Source: Lepturacanthus savala (taxonomy: Eukaryota; Chordata; Actinopteri; Scombriformes; Trichiuridae). From it: a stretch of DNA of 64,000 bases. The stretch's first letter is position 1. Every line of letters begins with the position of its first letter. Positions 33,697 through 44,550 of this stretch are shown here, one piece after another. The position numbers were made by a program, and so were the translations under genes. Under the pieces are notes generated by a model. That model made no database searches. It was not told where the DNA came from and saw only the letters and a program-made list of their open reading frames with translations. Location of the stretch: assembly GCA_030544235.1 (NCBI GenBank), contig CM060467.1, positions 1,732,001 to 1,796,000 on the forward strand, in the 5' to 3' direction.

Positions 33697-34650
33697 AAAA
33701 ACTGAGGTAATTGTTTTTGGAGCCAAGGCAGAACGATTGAAAGTCAGCGCTCATCTTCAATCAGCAATGTTAAAGCCTACAAACCAAGCTAGAAATCTGG
33801 GTGTAGTTATGGACTCAGACTTGAATTTCAATAGTCACATAAAAACTGTAACAAAGTCAGCCTACTACCACCTGAAGAATATATCAAGGATTAAAGGCCT
33901 GATGTCTCAGCAAGATTTGGAAAAGCTTGTCCATGCTTTTATCTTCAGTAGACTAGACTACTGCAACGGGGTCTTTACAGGCTTCTCTAAAAAGTCAATC
34001 AGACAGCTGCAGCTGATTCAAAATGCTGCCGCTCGAGTCCTGACTAGGACTAAAAAAGTAGACCACATCAGTCCAGTTCTAAGGTCCTTGCACTGGCTTC
34101 CTGTCTGCCAAAGAATTCACTTTAAAATACTCTTACTGGTTTATAAAGCCCTGAATGGTCTAGGGCCTAGGTATATTGCAGATCTGCTGATCCCTTATGA
34201 ACCATCCAGACCTCTTAGATCATCTGGATCAGGTCTGCTCTCTGTTCCTAGAGTCAGAACTAAACATGGAGAAGCAGCCTTCAGTTTCTATGCCCCACAG
34301 ATCTGGAACAAACTCCCAGAGACCTGCAGGTCTGCCGCAACTCTCACTGCTTTTAAATCACAGCTGAAGACTTTTCTGTTCAATGCTGCCTACTGCTAAT
34401 ATCATTCTGAATTACTCTGCACTGCACTGTAACTTGTTCTTTGTTTTAATTTCGAAGTTATAAATTTTAATTCTTAATTTTTATTTCTTATTTTTATTTT
34501 ATATCTATTTTTTTATTTTAATCAACTGTTTTAAATTGTTTTAATCAACTGTCTTAAATTGTATCTTGATGCTTTTAAGGTTTTATGTAAAGCACTTTGA
34601 ATTACCTTGTTGTTGAAATGTGCTATACAAATAAACTTGCCTTGCCTTTA
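33697..34650 (+). mobile_element. 5'-truncated L2/Maui-type LINE
   Basis: The 3' part of a reverse transcriptase frame (to 34399) is followed by an AT-rich 3' untranslated region. That region ends 'gtaaagcactttgaattacc', 'ttgttgaaatgtgctatac' and 'aaataaacttgccttgcctt', the well-known 3' end of fish L2/Maui elements with short TTGCC repeats. The upstream limit is about 33697, where in-frame similarity starts after a stop, as expected for 5' truncation during target-primed reverse transcription. Confidence 0.85.
33701..34399 (+). pseudogene. C-terminal part of L2-type LINE reverse transcriptase ORF
   Basis: Open for about 230 codons with no ATG needed at its start; the frame extends upstream through a KTEVIVFGAKAERL-type segment. 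It contains NLGVVMDSDLNFNSHIK, FIFSRLDYCN, LQLIQNAAARVLT, LHWLPVCQRIHFKILLLVYKALNG and FSFYAPQIWNKLP. These are hallmarks of the thumb and C-terminal region of L2-clade reverse transcriptases. The catalytic palm with the YADD box and the endonuclease domain are absent. It has no internal stop or frameshift in this stretch, so the insertion is comparatively young. It cannot function on its own. Confidence 0.85.
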
Positions 34651-34909
34651 GGAGTTTTTTGATGGATTGTGGCCACGGTTTCAGACCAGTCGTCTCATTT
34701 GAAGTAGAATCGTCTGTCTCATCAATGCACTTCTTCCTGTAACTAACAGCCTGATGTAATTTTTAATAACTGGATATGAGCTGAGCGGCTGTGTAGGAAA
34801 TCTGAGGAGTTGGAGCATTGATTGGAATCCATATGGTGTGTGTAGCATAGAGAACTCTGTGGTCAAATAAAAGTTTCTCTTTTATCTCTATTATCTCTAT
34901 ATTTCTCCA
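34651..34909. other. Noncoding DNA without recognised features
   Basis: Short single-copy stretch between the LINE tail and a family M cluster. Confidence 0.3.
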
Positions 34910-34911
34910 GA

Positions 34912-35560
34912 TTAGAGCTGCAATGATTAGTTGATTAATCCATTAATCAAGTTGAGTCATTTTTAAAGAAGAAAACGTCCAAATTCTCTGGTTTCTTTAG
35001 TCTCTATAATAATAAACTGATGATCTTTGGGTTGTGGACAAAAAAAGACATTTTAGGTTGAATCTTCAGCTTTTTAGGAAACACTGATCCACATTTTACA
35101 CCATTTAATGAACCAAATAATTAATCAGAGCTGGATCGATTAATAGATTAGTTGCCAACTAATATGTTCAATCAATCAATCTGAGTCACTTTTAAGAAGA
35201 AAATGTGAATCTGATCGATATTTTACACTGTTTTATGAACCAAATAACTAATTAGAGCAATGATTAGTCGATTAATCATCATTTTGAGAATCAATTTATC
35301 GATCTGAATCTTTTTTTAAGAAGAAAATGTCCAAATTCTCTGGTTCCAGCTTCTCTTCTCTGATTATTTCCTGGTTTCTTTATTCTTTTATAATAATAAA
35401 CTGATGATCTTTGGGTTGTGGACAAAAAAAAAGACATTTTAGGTTGAATCTTCAGCTTTTTAGGAAACATTGATCCACATTTTACACCATTTTATGAACC
35501 AAACAACTAATCGATTAATCATTTGAATAATTTATAGATTAATCAACTCTCAGAATAGTC
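34912..35560 (+). repeat. Family M cluster, three forward copies
   Basis: Cores at about 34970-35110, 35190-35260 (short) and 35320-35510. The first starts 'agagctgcaatgattagttg'. All have the standard order of blocks ending 'ccattttatgaaccaa'. Confidence 0.85.
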
Positions 35561-36479
35561 CTCATGGTTTTGCTCTTTTGTCACAAATGTTCTTGTTCTA
35601 CTGATAAAAGACTTTAGCAAAATTAGCCATCATGTTATCATAGTGTCATTTTAAAGACAGAATTTCTGAGCCCAACATAATTAAAATGTGTGGTTCACAG
35701 ATTTAATTTGTGGACTGAAAATAAAAAGGTTTCTTTATCTTTCATCTTCAGTCCTCTTGATGAAAACTTGCAAGAAGTTCACAATCTTCATCAGGGATTC
35801 AGAATGTGGTTTAGTGTAAGTCAAAAACACAAACGGCTTCATGCTCAGCATCACATGAGCTGAAGGTTTGAGTTCCATCAGCTAATGAAATAATATTGAC
35901 CTTTTCCAAAAGGTCAACGGCAAACGGCTCCTGAAGCTGTGTCATACCTGAACATTCCTGCTGCAGCTTCAATAGGACGTAGACAGCAGGAGAGGTAATG
36001 ATCTTTTAATTCAATAACATAAAAAGCTGCAAAAATACAAATAATGAATAAAGGGAAAATGATGTATGAGGGTAAAAGAAGGACATGGGATGTAAAAATG
36101 ATCAAAAAACTAGTGTAGAAATGATCTTGAATGATTAAATACATGATATTTTCCCAGACGTGTAATTATCTCAACATTATCTGCACAGAACTAATGTGAC
36201 ATTCTGTTACTGACCTCGTCTGATGCTCCGTTTCTGTTCTAACAGCCATTAATAAACGTAAAGGACCAATTATATTCATGGAAACGATGGAGACTCCGCC
36301 CACTAGCTACTGTTTTAACCTGCTGGGTTACACATTATTCAATCAATCAATTTTTCATTGACTATAAATGTGACTAAACTAACAAGGCTTTTGATGCAAG
36401 ACTACAACTAAATGGTAAAACGCTGCTTCGTAGATTAATTCCTACGACTGAAGCAACAAAAAGACAAAAGCTCAGAGAC
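35561..36479. other. AT-rich noncoding DNA with a nuclear-receptor-like palindrome
   Basis: No gene recognised. 35896-35917 is a perfect inverted repeat (see separate entry). 36306-36330 is the inverse of 16699-16723. Confidence 0.35.
35896..35917. promoter_or_regulatory. Everted AGGTCA repeat (ER8-like), possible nuclear receptor site
   Basis: TTGACCTTTT, two bases, AAAAGGTCAA: a perfect 10-bp-arm palindrome. It holds TGACCT and AGGTCA separated by eight bases, each AGGTCA half-site preceded by A-rich sequence as in ROR-type sites. Everted repeats with 8-bp spacing are known RAR/RXR sites. Function here is inference only. Confidence 0.25.
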
Positions 36480-37919
36480 GAGTCATGACAAGTTAATTTA
36501 TTTTCTTTCCTGCACCGATGGGAGCATCACTGGTCTCTTGTCTATTTCCATCTGATCTGCTGTAACTATCACACCAGAGTAGGCAGATACACAACAAGAC
36601 TGAAGAACAGAGATGTTTACTGTCACTGTCGCCTGGGATGAGCTTCATGCCACTCACCCTGGGACTGTTTCACATGTGGAAACACCCACGTATGAAAGTC
36701 ACGCAACAAAAAACGTGGGGTTTGTGGCCTTATATTCACAGAGAGAGACGAAAAGAAGCCAACATCAAACCAGAGTACAGTAGGAGAAAAAGATAAATAC
36801 TAAGTCATGGTGAGGAGCAGCAGGAATACATTAAGTGCACGCCGTGTCAAACTTGAACATCTTCCTCAGTTTACTCGGTCTTTCCCGAGCCGCATCCCCC
36901 CCTTTTTCTTTTTTTTTTTTTTTATTTTTGCATTTGCAATTTGTTGATTAGTTATCCGCCGGGCACTTCCTCTTCTTGTTGTGCACACGGGGGCCGGCTC
37001 CGACAGGCTCGGGAGAGAATAAAAAAGGCTCGAGACAATCAGGGCTCCTACCTACTTTACCTGTGATGAATCACATTACCGCCGGACCGGAGTGCCGGCC
37101 CCGGAGCCCCCTTTTGCTGAAAAATCGGCCGGCTAAAACGGGCGGACGGGAAAACCGCACGGCTGAGCACTTCGTCCCGACACCTCCCCCTTCCCCTCCA
37201 AATGAATATCCAGCCTCGTCCTCCATAAAGTGCATTAGGCACGGAGAGTCATTAGTACAAATGGGCTCAAGGTACTTCTGCAAAGAAGGCAGCGTGTGTG
37301 TGTGTGTGTGTGTAATGGGGATGTAGATGGGGAGGGGGTCGAATCTGGAGGATGCTTATGACTACTCCTTCCCGTTGTTTGGCGTGCCCACCTAATCCTC
37401 CCAACACACACACACACACACACCTAGTCGGAATCTGCACCTACCCCCCCCTCCTCCATACAGCAGCACCTCCATTCCTGTGGAGAAGACAGGGTGCCCC
37501 CCTGCCCCTTGTTCTCTCCTGCTGCGATGGGGAAGTGCATCCTCATTTAATAATGTATCAGAGGGAAGACAGAGAGCGGGAGAGAGCTCTGACCCAGGCG
37601 AAGCCAGCCTCTCCATTATTTAGCATTTACAGACACCTTCCAGCTCATTTCTGACTCAATATTTAATATAGCGGCAGGAGAGGGAGGAGGGCATCCTCTA
37701 ATACTCACACCCACTTGATTTTTTTTTACTGTTAGTTTGTATTTCGGCCTAATGAAAAAAGAAGGTACATGGACGTATTTATAGGTATTTATAGATACAC
37801 ATGGTAAAAGAAAGATATCTGTAGGTGGGAGATTTGGAGACAGAAATATATCAGCTGATCCTCATCATGACCTCTTTTGTTCTGGTGGGTTGAACTAAGA
37901 GAAGAAAGAGGTGCTCGTA
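36480..37919. other. Single-copy GC-balanced block, candidate regulatory DNA
   Basis: 36940-37290 is complex, with CpG-containing GC-rich parts (37080-37160) and 'tcattagtacaaatgggctc'-type single-copy sequence. The pattern suggests a conserved element. Simple repeats are T-rich 36901-36927, (GT)n about 37291-37312, and (CA)n about 37405-37423. Frames up to 116 codons are low in complexity and lack domains. Confidence 0.45.
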
Positions 37920-38323
37920 CACTGCAAAAAACTGTTGAAAATGTCTTTTATTTGGTTCAATTAGTCCAAAATTGAGCCAAATTATCTTGTTCCATTGGCA
38001 GATAATGTGGAAATATTGTTATTTACATTAATTTTGGTCTAAATTTTAATGAAATAAGTAAAAGTTCCCTTTGATATTACTAATAATGTATGAGAAGAAA
38101 CATAATTTTCATTAGTTTAATATTTATTATTTCAAAAATGTATGATATTCACTGATAATCACAGTATCACAATAAATATTATTTAGTTTATTCTTTTATT
38201 ATTGCTTTATATATTTATTTTTAAAGCTGTCACTGTTATATTTATTATGTATGTTGTATAATTATTAATTGTAAACAGCTTATGCATTTACTTTCACTAG
38301 TTTAGATGTCGTTTTTTGCAGCG
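37920..38323. mobile_element. Family F MITE with CACTGCAAAAAAC ends
   Basis: Starts 'cactgcaaaaaactgttg' and ends 'gtcgttttttgcagcg', the inverse of the start, so terminal inverted repeats of about 13 bp are present. The AT-rich interior contains 'ttagtccaaaattgagccaa' and 'ggcagataatgtgg', a pattern shared by a common fish family. No coding capacity. No convincing target duplication seen. Confidence 0.6.
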
Positions 38324-39214
38324 ATGGTCCTTAAGTCTGTCAGAGAAATATCTCTATAACACTTTAGGGTCAAAGGTCAAACAGGATCCTACTGTGGAGA
38401 CGACCCCCTCCCCTGCAACGTTAAACATGTGGACCATCTCCAACACAGAAAACAACTTTATAAAAACTAAAAAATCACCAGAAAATGAAGATTTTCTTTA
38501 GGATTTATCGCCTTTGGTGATAAATATGATACGATCTTGTTTTTTTTTCACATATATTGACTCAAAGGTCTCATCATCGTGCACTTTTCTGAGTTTTATT
38601 TGAAGTTTTGATGCCCCGACGTGATATATCTGCGGTTTAAAAGTACAAAAATCCAACTCGGTGTAGTTTTACAGACCTTTCTCTCTTGCTTTCTCTCTGT
38701 GAATCACCTCGCTGGAGCTTCAGGAAACTCAGGTCGTTTTTTCGGTCTGTCTCATAAATATTCACCAGCTTCTGACTGGAAACAAGTGGGTGTAATGGAG
38801 GCTGGAACCTATACAGGTGGAGGGAGCTTCTGTATGACATCACAAAGTCAAGGAAGTACAAACTAAGTTTCTAAATTCATGCACTGTGAATTTCTGGATT
38901 TGATGCTTGAGACGGTTTTTATTTAGTTTTTATTTAACGCTTACACCTGATCAAAAAGTGACTATTTGCATGATATAGGACCTTTAAATTTAAATATAAA
39001 GATGATTCCTATTAAAAACATTTAAATTCAGTTTAGTCTCTATCTGTCTGTGTGGAGATGGATGTCCAGCAGTGTTGATTTTGAAGGCTATAGTCGATTT
39101 GTTGATTCTAGTTTTAATTGCTGTTAGTGTGATTATTTAATTGGCTCCTTTATAATCTTCTTCATGTTCTGGAATGATCCTCAGTGGGATTTATAGGATT
39201 TTATAGAAAAATAA
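38324..39214. repeat. AT-rich DNA with an interspersed fragment
   Basis: 38785-38990 holds 'atgacatcacaaagtcaagg' and ends 'gcatgatataggacctttaa', wording shared with 10085-10215. This is a widespread fish repeat of unknown class. The rest is without recognised features. Confidence 0.4.
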
Positions 39215-39450
39215 TTAATAATAAAGTATTTTTATCTGTAGTAAAACACAATTTTCTTTCATTATTCTAACTATTGTCTCTATAACAGCAACATAAATCG
39301 ATTCTGACTCTTCTGTAGTCACCTCACATGTTGTAGATTTATTCTAATTCCAGGTTTAACTCCATAACCTTTGTAGTTGTAGAGATTTTCCATATTTATT
39401 ATCATTTATAGCAGGAAAAGTGAAAACTAGACCTTGGGATTAAATGGTGA
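39215..39450 (-). repeat. Family C interspersed repeat, longest reverse copy
   Basis: The reverse complement matches 20390-20545 and extends further: 'tttttatctgtagtaaaaca', 'ctctataacagcaacataaa', 'gattctgactcttctg', 'cacatgttgtagatttattc', 'tttattatcatttatagcag'. The extension also matches 63790-63870. Confidence 0.75.
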
Positions 39451-39589
39451 AGTGAAGAAATCCGCCCACTTTTTCCTCCCGAAACGCGAAGATGCCACTT
39501 TAGCATCCTCTGCTCAAGCCGTCACCATAGAAACAAGCGTGAATATGTGCCTGTCTCTATATCGTATGTTAAATCTATGATTGACAGCT
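39451..39589. other. Short single-copy stretch
   Basis: No feature recognised. Confidence 0.3.
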
Positions 39590-39666
39590 GACCTGTCCGG
39601 GGTGGACCCGCCTCCCGCCCAATGTCAGCTGAGATTGGTTCCAGCGTCCCCATGACCCCCCGGAGC
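39590..39666 (+). repeat. RTE-type LINE/SINE 3' end fragment
   Basis: 'gacctgtccggggtggaccc', 'gcctcccgcccaatgtcagc', 'tgagattggttccagc' and 'ccccatgacccc' form the familiar 3' end of fish RTE-like elements and the SINEs that share it. Only about 75 bp are present, truncated on the 5' side and joined directly to the family H element. Confidence 0.65.
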
Positions 39667-39667
39667 A

Positions 39668-40405
39668 GAGGAGTCAAACTCAATTTAGTCCAGGGGCCAC
39701 AGAGAGAGCAATATAATGTCAAGAGGGTCGGACCAGTAAAGGTTTATGTACAAATAACAACATCTACACATTTATCGCCCTCCTTTTTATTTATAGAAAT
39801 AAATTATACATATTTACACGTTATTTAACCTTCAATATACAAAGGAGGAGAGAAGATGTGATAAAAAAAGTGAAATTTCCATAACATGTCCTTTAGTAAG
39901 GTTTCTTTAGTCTTCTATAATAGTAAACTGATGATTTTAGGTTGAATTTTAGGTTAAATTCATAATTAGAATAAGATAATTCCACTCAATATTGGACTAA
40001 TTGTACCCAAAACAAGATATTTTCTTTAATTCTTCAGTCTTCTTTAAAAATAAACTGATGATCTTTGGGTTCTGGACTGTTGGTCTGGATGAAAAAGACA
40101 TTTCAGGTTGAATCTTCAGCTTTGGAAACAGTGATCAACATTTTATGATTAGCAAGGATTAGTTAATTAATCAATTAGTTGCTAAGTATGACATTAATCG
40201 TCAACTATAATCAATTTGAGTCGTTTTTTCCCATTTACGAATCAAACTTGTAAATATTTGATCCCTTTAGTCCTGAAACTTCCTCATTGACTTCACAAAC
40301 TGGTCCATTTATTTCTGAGAAACTCTGCAGAGTCGTCATGGGCCCAGATTTGACCCTTTAGAGGACCGGTTCCGGCCCTCGGGCCGCATGTTTGACACCG
40401 CTTCT
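39668..40405 (+). mobile_element. Family H hAT-like element with a nested family M copy
   Basis: Left end 'aggagtcaaactcaatttag', 'ccaggggccac' and 'gggtcggaccagtaaa'. Right end 'ggaccggttccggccctcgg' and 'gccgcatgtttgacacc', the inverse of the left. This is a common fish hAT-type non-autonomous element. A family M copy (39895-40225) interrupts it. No transposase frame. Confidence 0.65.
39895..40225 (+). repeat. Family M copies nested in family H
   Basis: 'ggtttctttagtcttctata', 'aaactgatgatctttgggtt' and 'tcaggttgaatcttcagctt' lie inside the hAT-like element. A family F fragment ('ataattccactcaatattgg') sits between two partial M cores at 39958-40022, so three families are interleaved. Confidence 0.65.
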
Positions 40406-40860
40406 AGTCATTTATTTCGCTTTAAAAACCAGTAGAATTCAAGCGAAAACCCACGGTGCACGTGACGCCAGTGATCATCATTTGCATGTAGCCTCGGCTC
40501 TGATGGTGCTGCAGCTTTATTTACATTGAAGTGGTTTTCCCACAGGACTCGGCTGGAACCTGCAGACCCTCATCCTCCCTCATCCTCCCTGCATGTCTGT
40601 TGCCGTGCTGCTTCTGTTGTCACGGGGACAGAGGTGAGCCCTGACAAGCCAGGGCCACGTATTTGCATATAAAGAGGCTGCGTTCGTTCTACATGTCCTT
40701 CCTTCCCTCAGCCTGCAGCTAATGGTACATGAGCGGGACATATCTGCTGGGTTAAAAGCCACCGGGCTGAGGCCACCTGCTGCCCGCCATCGTGTGATTA
40801 AAGATCAGATACTGTACGGAACGAGGAGTTAAGAGGGAAATTAACGCCTGTTCTGATAGT
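40406..40860. other. Single-copy GC-balanced block
   Basis: 40440-40850 is complex and not repeated in the window, apart from a short CATCCTCCCT tandem at about 40571-40590. The 60-codon minus frame has no domain. Candidate conserved element. Confidence 0.35.
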
Positions 40861-40861
40861 C

Positions 40862-42180
40862 GAGTAGTTGTTTGATGCAAAAAATGTGGATCAAAGCTGA
40901 AGATTCGACCTAAAATGAGAAGCTGGAACCAGAGAATTTGGACATTTTCTTCTTAAAAGTGACTCAAATCTACTAATCGATTAATGTAATAGTTAGAAAC
41001 TTATCGATTATTCGACTAATTGTTGCAGCTCTGGGTCACTCTAACTCTGACTAAAGTCATTTTTTAAGCAATTATAACAAACATTCAAAGGTTCCAGCTT
41101 CTCAAATGTGATGTTTCTGTTATTTTGTGGTAGTAAAACTAAATATACTGCTGTAGTTTCAGTCCTATTATGAGAGTTAATTAATCTATTGATTATAGAA
41201 ACTATTAATTGATTAGTAGCTTAGTTCATGAAATGGTGTAAAATGTTGTTTCTTAAAGCTGGAGATTCAAACTAAAATAGTTGGTGATTAATTGTTGGAA
41301 ACCAGTCGATTGATTGGCTAATCTCTGTAGCTCTAATTAGTTATTTGGTCAAAAAATGGTGTAAAATGTGGATCAGTGTTTCATCAAAGCTGAAGATTCA
41401 ACCTAAAATATCTTTTTTTGTCCACAACCCAAAGATCATCAGTTTATTATTATAGAGAATAAAGAAATAATCAGAGAAGAGAAGCTGGAACCAGAGAATT
41501 TGGACATTTTCTTCTTAAATGACTTAAATCCATTAATTGATTATAATAGTTTAGAAGATGATTGCTGTTTTTTGTGGTTTAAATCTTCTATATTTGACAA
41601 TTTGACCAAGTTTTGATATTCCTATCAAGATATATTTGTGCCTGTCTCATTAATATTAATAACCTTAATTAGACTGGATGATTTAAATCTGTGAATCAGG
41701 ATGGGCTGTAACTAACAACGATTTGATAGTTGACAATTAATCGATTGAATGTGGATCAGTGTTTCCAAAACTGAAGATTCAACCTAAAATGTCTTTTTTT
41801 GTCCAAAGATCATCAGTTTATTATTATAGAGACTAAAGAAACCAGGAAATAATCAGAGAAGAGAAGCTGGAACCAGAGAATTTAGACGTTTTCTTAAAAA
41901 ATGACTCTAATCCATAATCAATTATTAAAATAGTTGGATGTCAAATCAAATGTGGGGTTCCTCAAGGTTCCGTTCTAGATCCTGTGAAGTTTCAGTCATC
42001 AGTTTATTATTATAGAAGAATAAAGAAACCAGGAAATAATCAGAGAAGAGAAGCTGGAACCAGAGAATCTGGACATTTTCTGCTTAAAAAATGACTCAAA
42101 ATCAATTAATTACTTATCAAACTTGTAGATTAATATAATAAGCAGCAACTAATCAATTCAACTACTTGTTGCAGCTCCAG
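40862..42180 (-). repeat. Family M cluster, five reverse copies
   Basis: Copies at about 40862-41034, 41171-41334, 41335-41550, 41715-41945 and 41990-42178. Each reads the reverse of the core ('gaagattcaacctaaaat', 'aaagatcatcagtttatta', 'gaagctggaaccagagaat'). Several end in 'ttgcagctct'-like termini. Together with short linkers they form the densest cluster in the window. The last two copies are joined by a piece of LINE reverse transcriptase. Confidence 0.85.
41951..41983 (+). pseudogene. 33-bp reverse transcriptase motif fragment
   Basis: Translates to CGVPQGSVLDP, the conserved box before the YADD region of LINE reverse transcriptases. It lies between two reverse family M pieces. The identical 33 bp with the same flanks occurs in reverse at 53402-53434, so this is a captured fragment within a repeat and not an independent LINE. 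Confidence 0.75.
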
Positions 42181-42644
42181 TGTAAATACATTTTTACATG
42201 AATGCATGTACAGGTGTGGACAGGCAGAGAATCACACTCATTTTCTTGCAGCTAATTGAAGATTCATTATTTTAAATGAATAAGACAAACAGCAGTGTGA
42301 TAAATATTTCATGCATATGGTTGAACACACTTTCAGAAAGGTGAAAACCTGCGTTCCATTATTATGATGTTTCCTCCCAACCTGTTAACCACCTTGCAAC
42401 ATTCACAGAAACTTCACAAACACCTTCCATCCATTTGTTTTTGTAGGATTTTACCTCAGTTTGCTAACAAAAGAATAAATTAATAACCTGAAGTTGGTGA
42501 AGAATAAACAACAGTGTGATTCTTCACAGTTTATGAATCCTACAGAGGAAACTTCTGCTTTTTATTCTCCTCTCATCCAGTGTTGAAATACTTCATCAAT
42601 GTAAATTCAGCATTTTGCATCTATCCATCTATTCTCTTTACAAC
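42181..42644. other. AT-rich noncoding DNA
   Basis: No recognised feature. Confidence 0.35.
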
Positions 42645-42850
42645 AGGGGGTCAAACATGAGGCCCGGGGGCCAGAAGTGGCCCGTTAAAGGGTCCAATCC
42701 GGCCCAATGGATGATGACTGTACACAAAAAGAGAAATGTGAAGTCAGTGAGTAACTTTCAGGACTAAAGAGATCAAATATTTACAATAATGACTCAAATC
42801 GATTATTTAATAGTTAGCAACTAATCGATTAATCAACTAATCAGCTATTG
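42645..42850 (-). repeat. Family H end fragment followed by a family M fragment
   Basis: 42645-42785 reads the reverse of the right end of family H ('ggggtcaaacatgaggcccg', 'ggccagaagtggcccgttaa', then 'gtgaagtcagtgag' and 'caggactaaagagatcaaat'). 42786-42845 carries M-type 'gactcaaatcgattatttaa' and 'actaatcgattaatcaacta'. Confidence 0.6.
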
Positions 42851-43271
42851 GGAACCCTAACCCAAAATTCAACCTAAGAGAGAGTTAAATATGTCACATG
42901 GGTGTAAATGTTGCTTGTTTACTGTATATTTTCTATCTTGAACATGTCTTTTTTACTTCTCGTCCTCTTTTTTTCACCAGTTTTTCTCTCGTTTCTCCTG
43001 CTTCGTACAACTTTCTTGTCATCTCTGAGACGACACGCCGCCAAAGCGCCACTTTTACAGCATCGAGTTATTTCATTTTGTGGAAAAAGCTCCTCAGGCG
43101 GTGTCATTTTTCAGGTTCTGCAAAAAAAAAAAAAAAAAAAAAATCACTTTGTCAGAGATGATATAAATTACAGAGATAAACGCTGTCTGACCAGCTCTTC
43201 TCTTACTGCTCCCCGGGTCCCTCATTTCTAGAAAGAGATATACTATCACTTCATGGTGTTTCTTTTGAACT

Positions 43272-43275
<4 letters not shown>
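42851..43275. other. Noncoding DNA with a poly-A run
   Basis: A22 at 43122-43143. Short frames only. Nothing else recognised. Confidence 0.35.

Positions 43276-43334
<59 letters not shown>
43276..43334. repeat. (GT)n microsatellite
   Basis: About 29 uninterrupted GT units, the longest dinucleotide array in the window. Confidence 0.95.
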
Positions 43335-43336
<2 letters not shown>

Positions 43337-43984
43337 TAGAGGAGCTCGTGCAGCATCATGACGTGACAGCACTGATGACTGTCATCACACAAAAACAAGA
43401 CAGAACCTCCATTAAAACTGAAGCAGCCGACAGCGTCGTGTGTGTGTGTGTGTGTGTGTTTGTTTGTTTGTTTACTGGTGTAATTGTGTTTGTGTTTTTG
43501 TGCTTGACTTCTCCATCGCTGCCTACATCAGCCACGCTGGAGGCCTTAAAGCTGTTAATTATTTAACGCAGCGCCTCGTTTACTCATGTCGGATCCGTGT
43601 TGAACAACTGTCCAGTGAAACCAGAGCAGAGACTCTTTAGTCCTCCGATGATTTTATGTTGTTATATTGCTTCTTAATTTAAATTACTCAGCAAAACTGG
43701 AAAAATATGGTAATTGACTCTAATTCTTGTATTAAACCAGTATGACTTTCTAAAGTCAGACTACAGAGCTGTAGTTTAACGTCTAGACAGAGTTTTCCTG
43801 CATATTTTACCACAGAAAGTTTGAAATTCATGTTGTATTTTTCATTTTTTCCTTGCACCAGAGCCGCGGTGATCAATATGAGCAGAGAGGGTGTTTTTTA
43901 ATATACGGTAACTTTAATCCTACTTTACTTACCTAAAACCTACTGACTTAAAATGCACCTAAAATAATAAATGAAGAGTATTAA
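43335..43984. other. Single-copy noncoding DNA with (GT)n(GTTT)n
   Basis: A second GT/GTTT tract lies at 43438-43474. 43490-43640 is moderately complex. No gene recognised. Confidence 0.35.
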
Positions 43985-44550
43985 ACCTCAGCTCCAACAC
44001 TAAATAAAGTATTTTATCTGTATTAAACCCAATGTTACTGTTCCAGCATCAATATATATCATCAATATCCACATCATCAATACAATAAGACAATAGTTTA
44101 ATAGAATATCAGTAGTAGAGACTATTTACATATTTAATGTAGATTTGAGCTGTTTCTGTGATTATTTAATTGGCTCCATGTTGATCGACAATTAGGCAAA
44201 AACCTGCAAAAACTGGAATCTTAACAAGTGGAAATGTGTTGTTTTTAATCCAATATTGAGTAGAATGATAATTTATCTCACTTAAAGTTTAATAAATACC
44301 ATCTATAATAGTAAAATGGTGATCTTTGGGGTGTGGAGTGTTGGTTTGGACAAAAAAAGACATTTTAGGTTGAATCTTCAGCTTTAATTGACATTTTACA
44401 CCATTTTATGAAGCAAACAACTAATTAGAACTACAATGATTAGTCAGTTAATCCATAAATTGCCAATTATTACATTAATCACCAGCTGTTTTTCATAATC
44501 ATTTAATCCTATTGAATCATTTTAAAGAAGAAAATGTCCAAATTATTGCT
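43985..44550. repeat. Mosaic of family C, E, F and M fragments
   Basis: 43995-44040 is family C in reverse ('cctcagctccaacactaaat'). 44045-44110 is family E-like. 44200-44290 is family F ('ctgcaaaaactggaatctta', 'caatattgagtagaatg'). 44292-44550 is family M forward ('gacattttaggttgaatct', 'agaagaaaatgtccaaatta'). Four families abut, showing repeated nested insertion. Confidence 0.6.

Noticed and set aside
41951..41983. GVPQGS motif considered as evidence of a full LINE at 42 kb
   Set aside because: Neither neighbour continues the reverse transcriptase; both sides are family M, and the same junction recurs at 53.4 kb.
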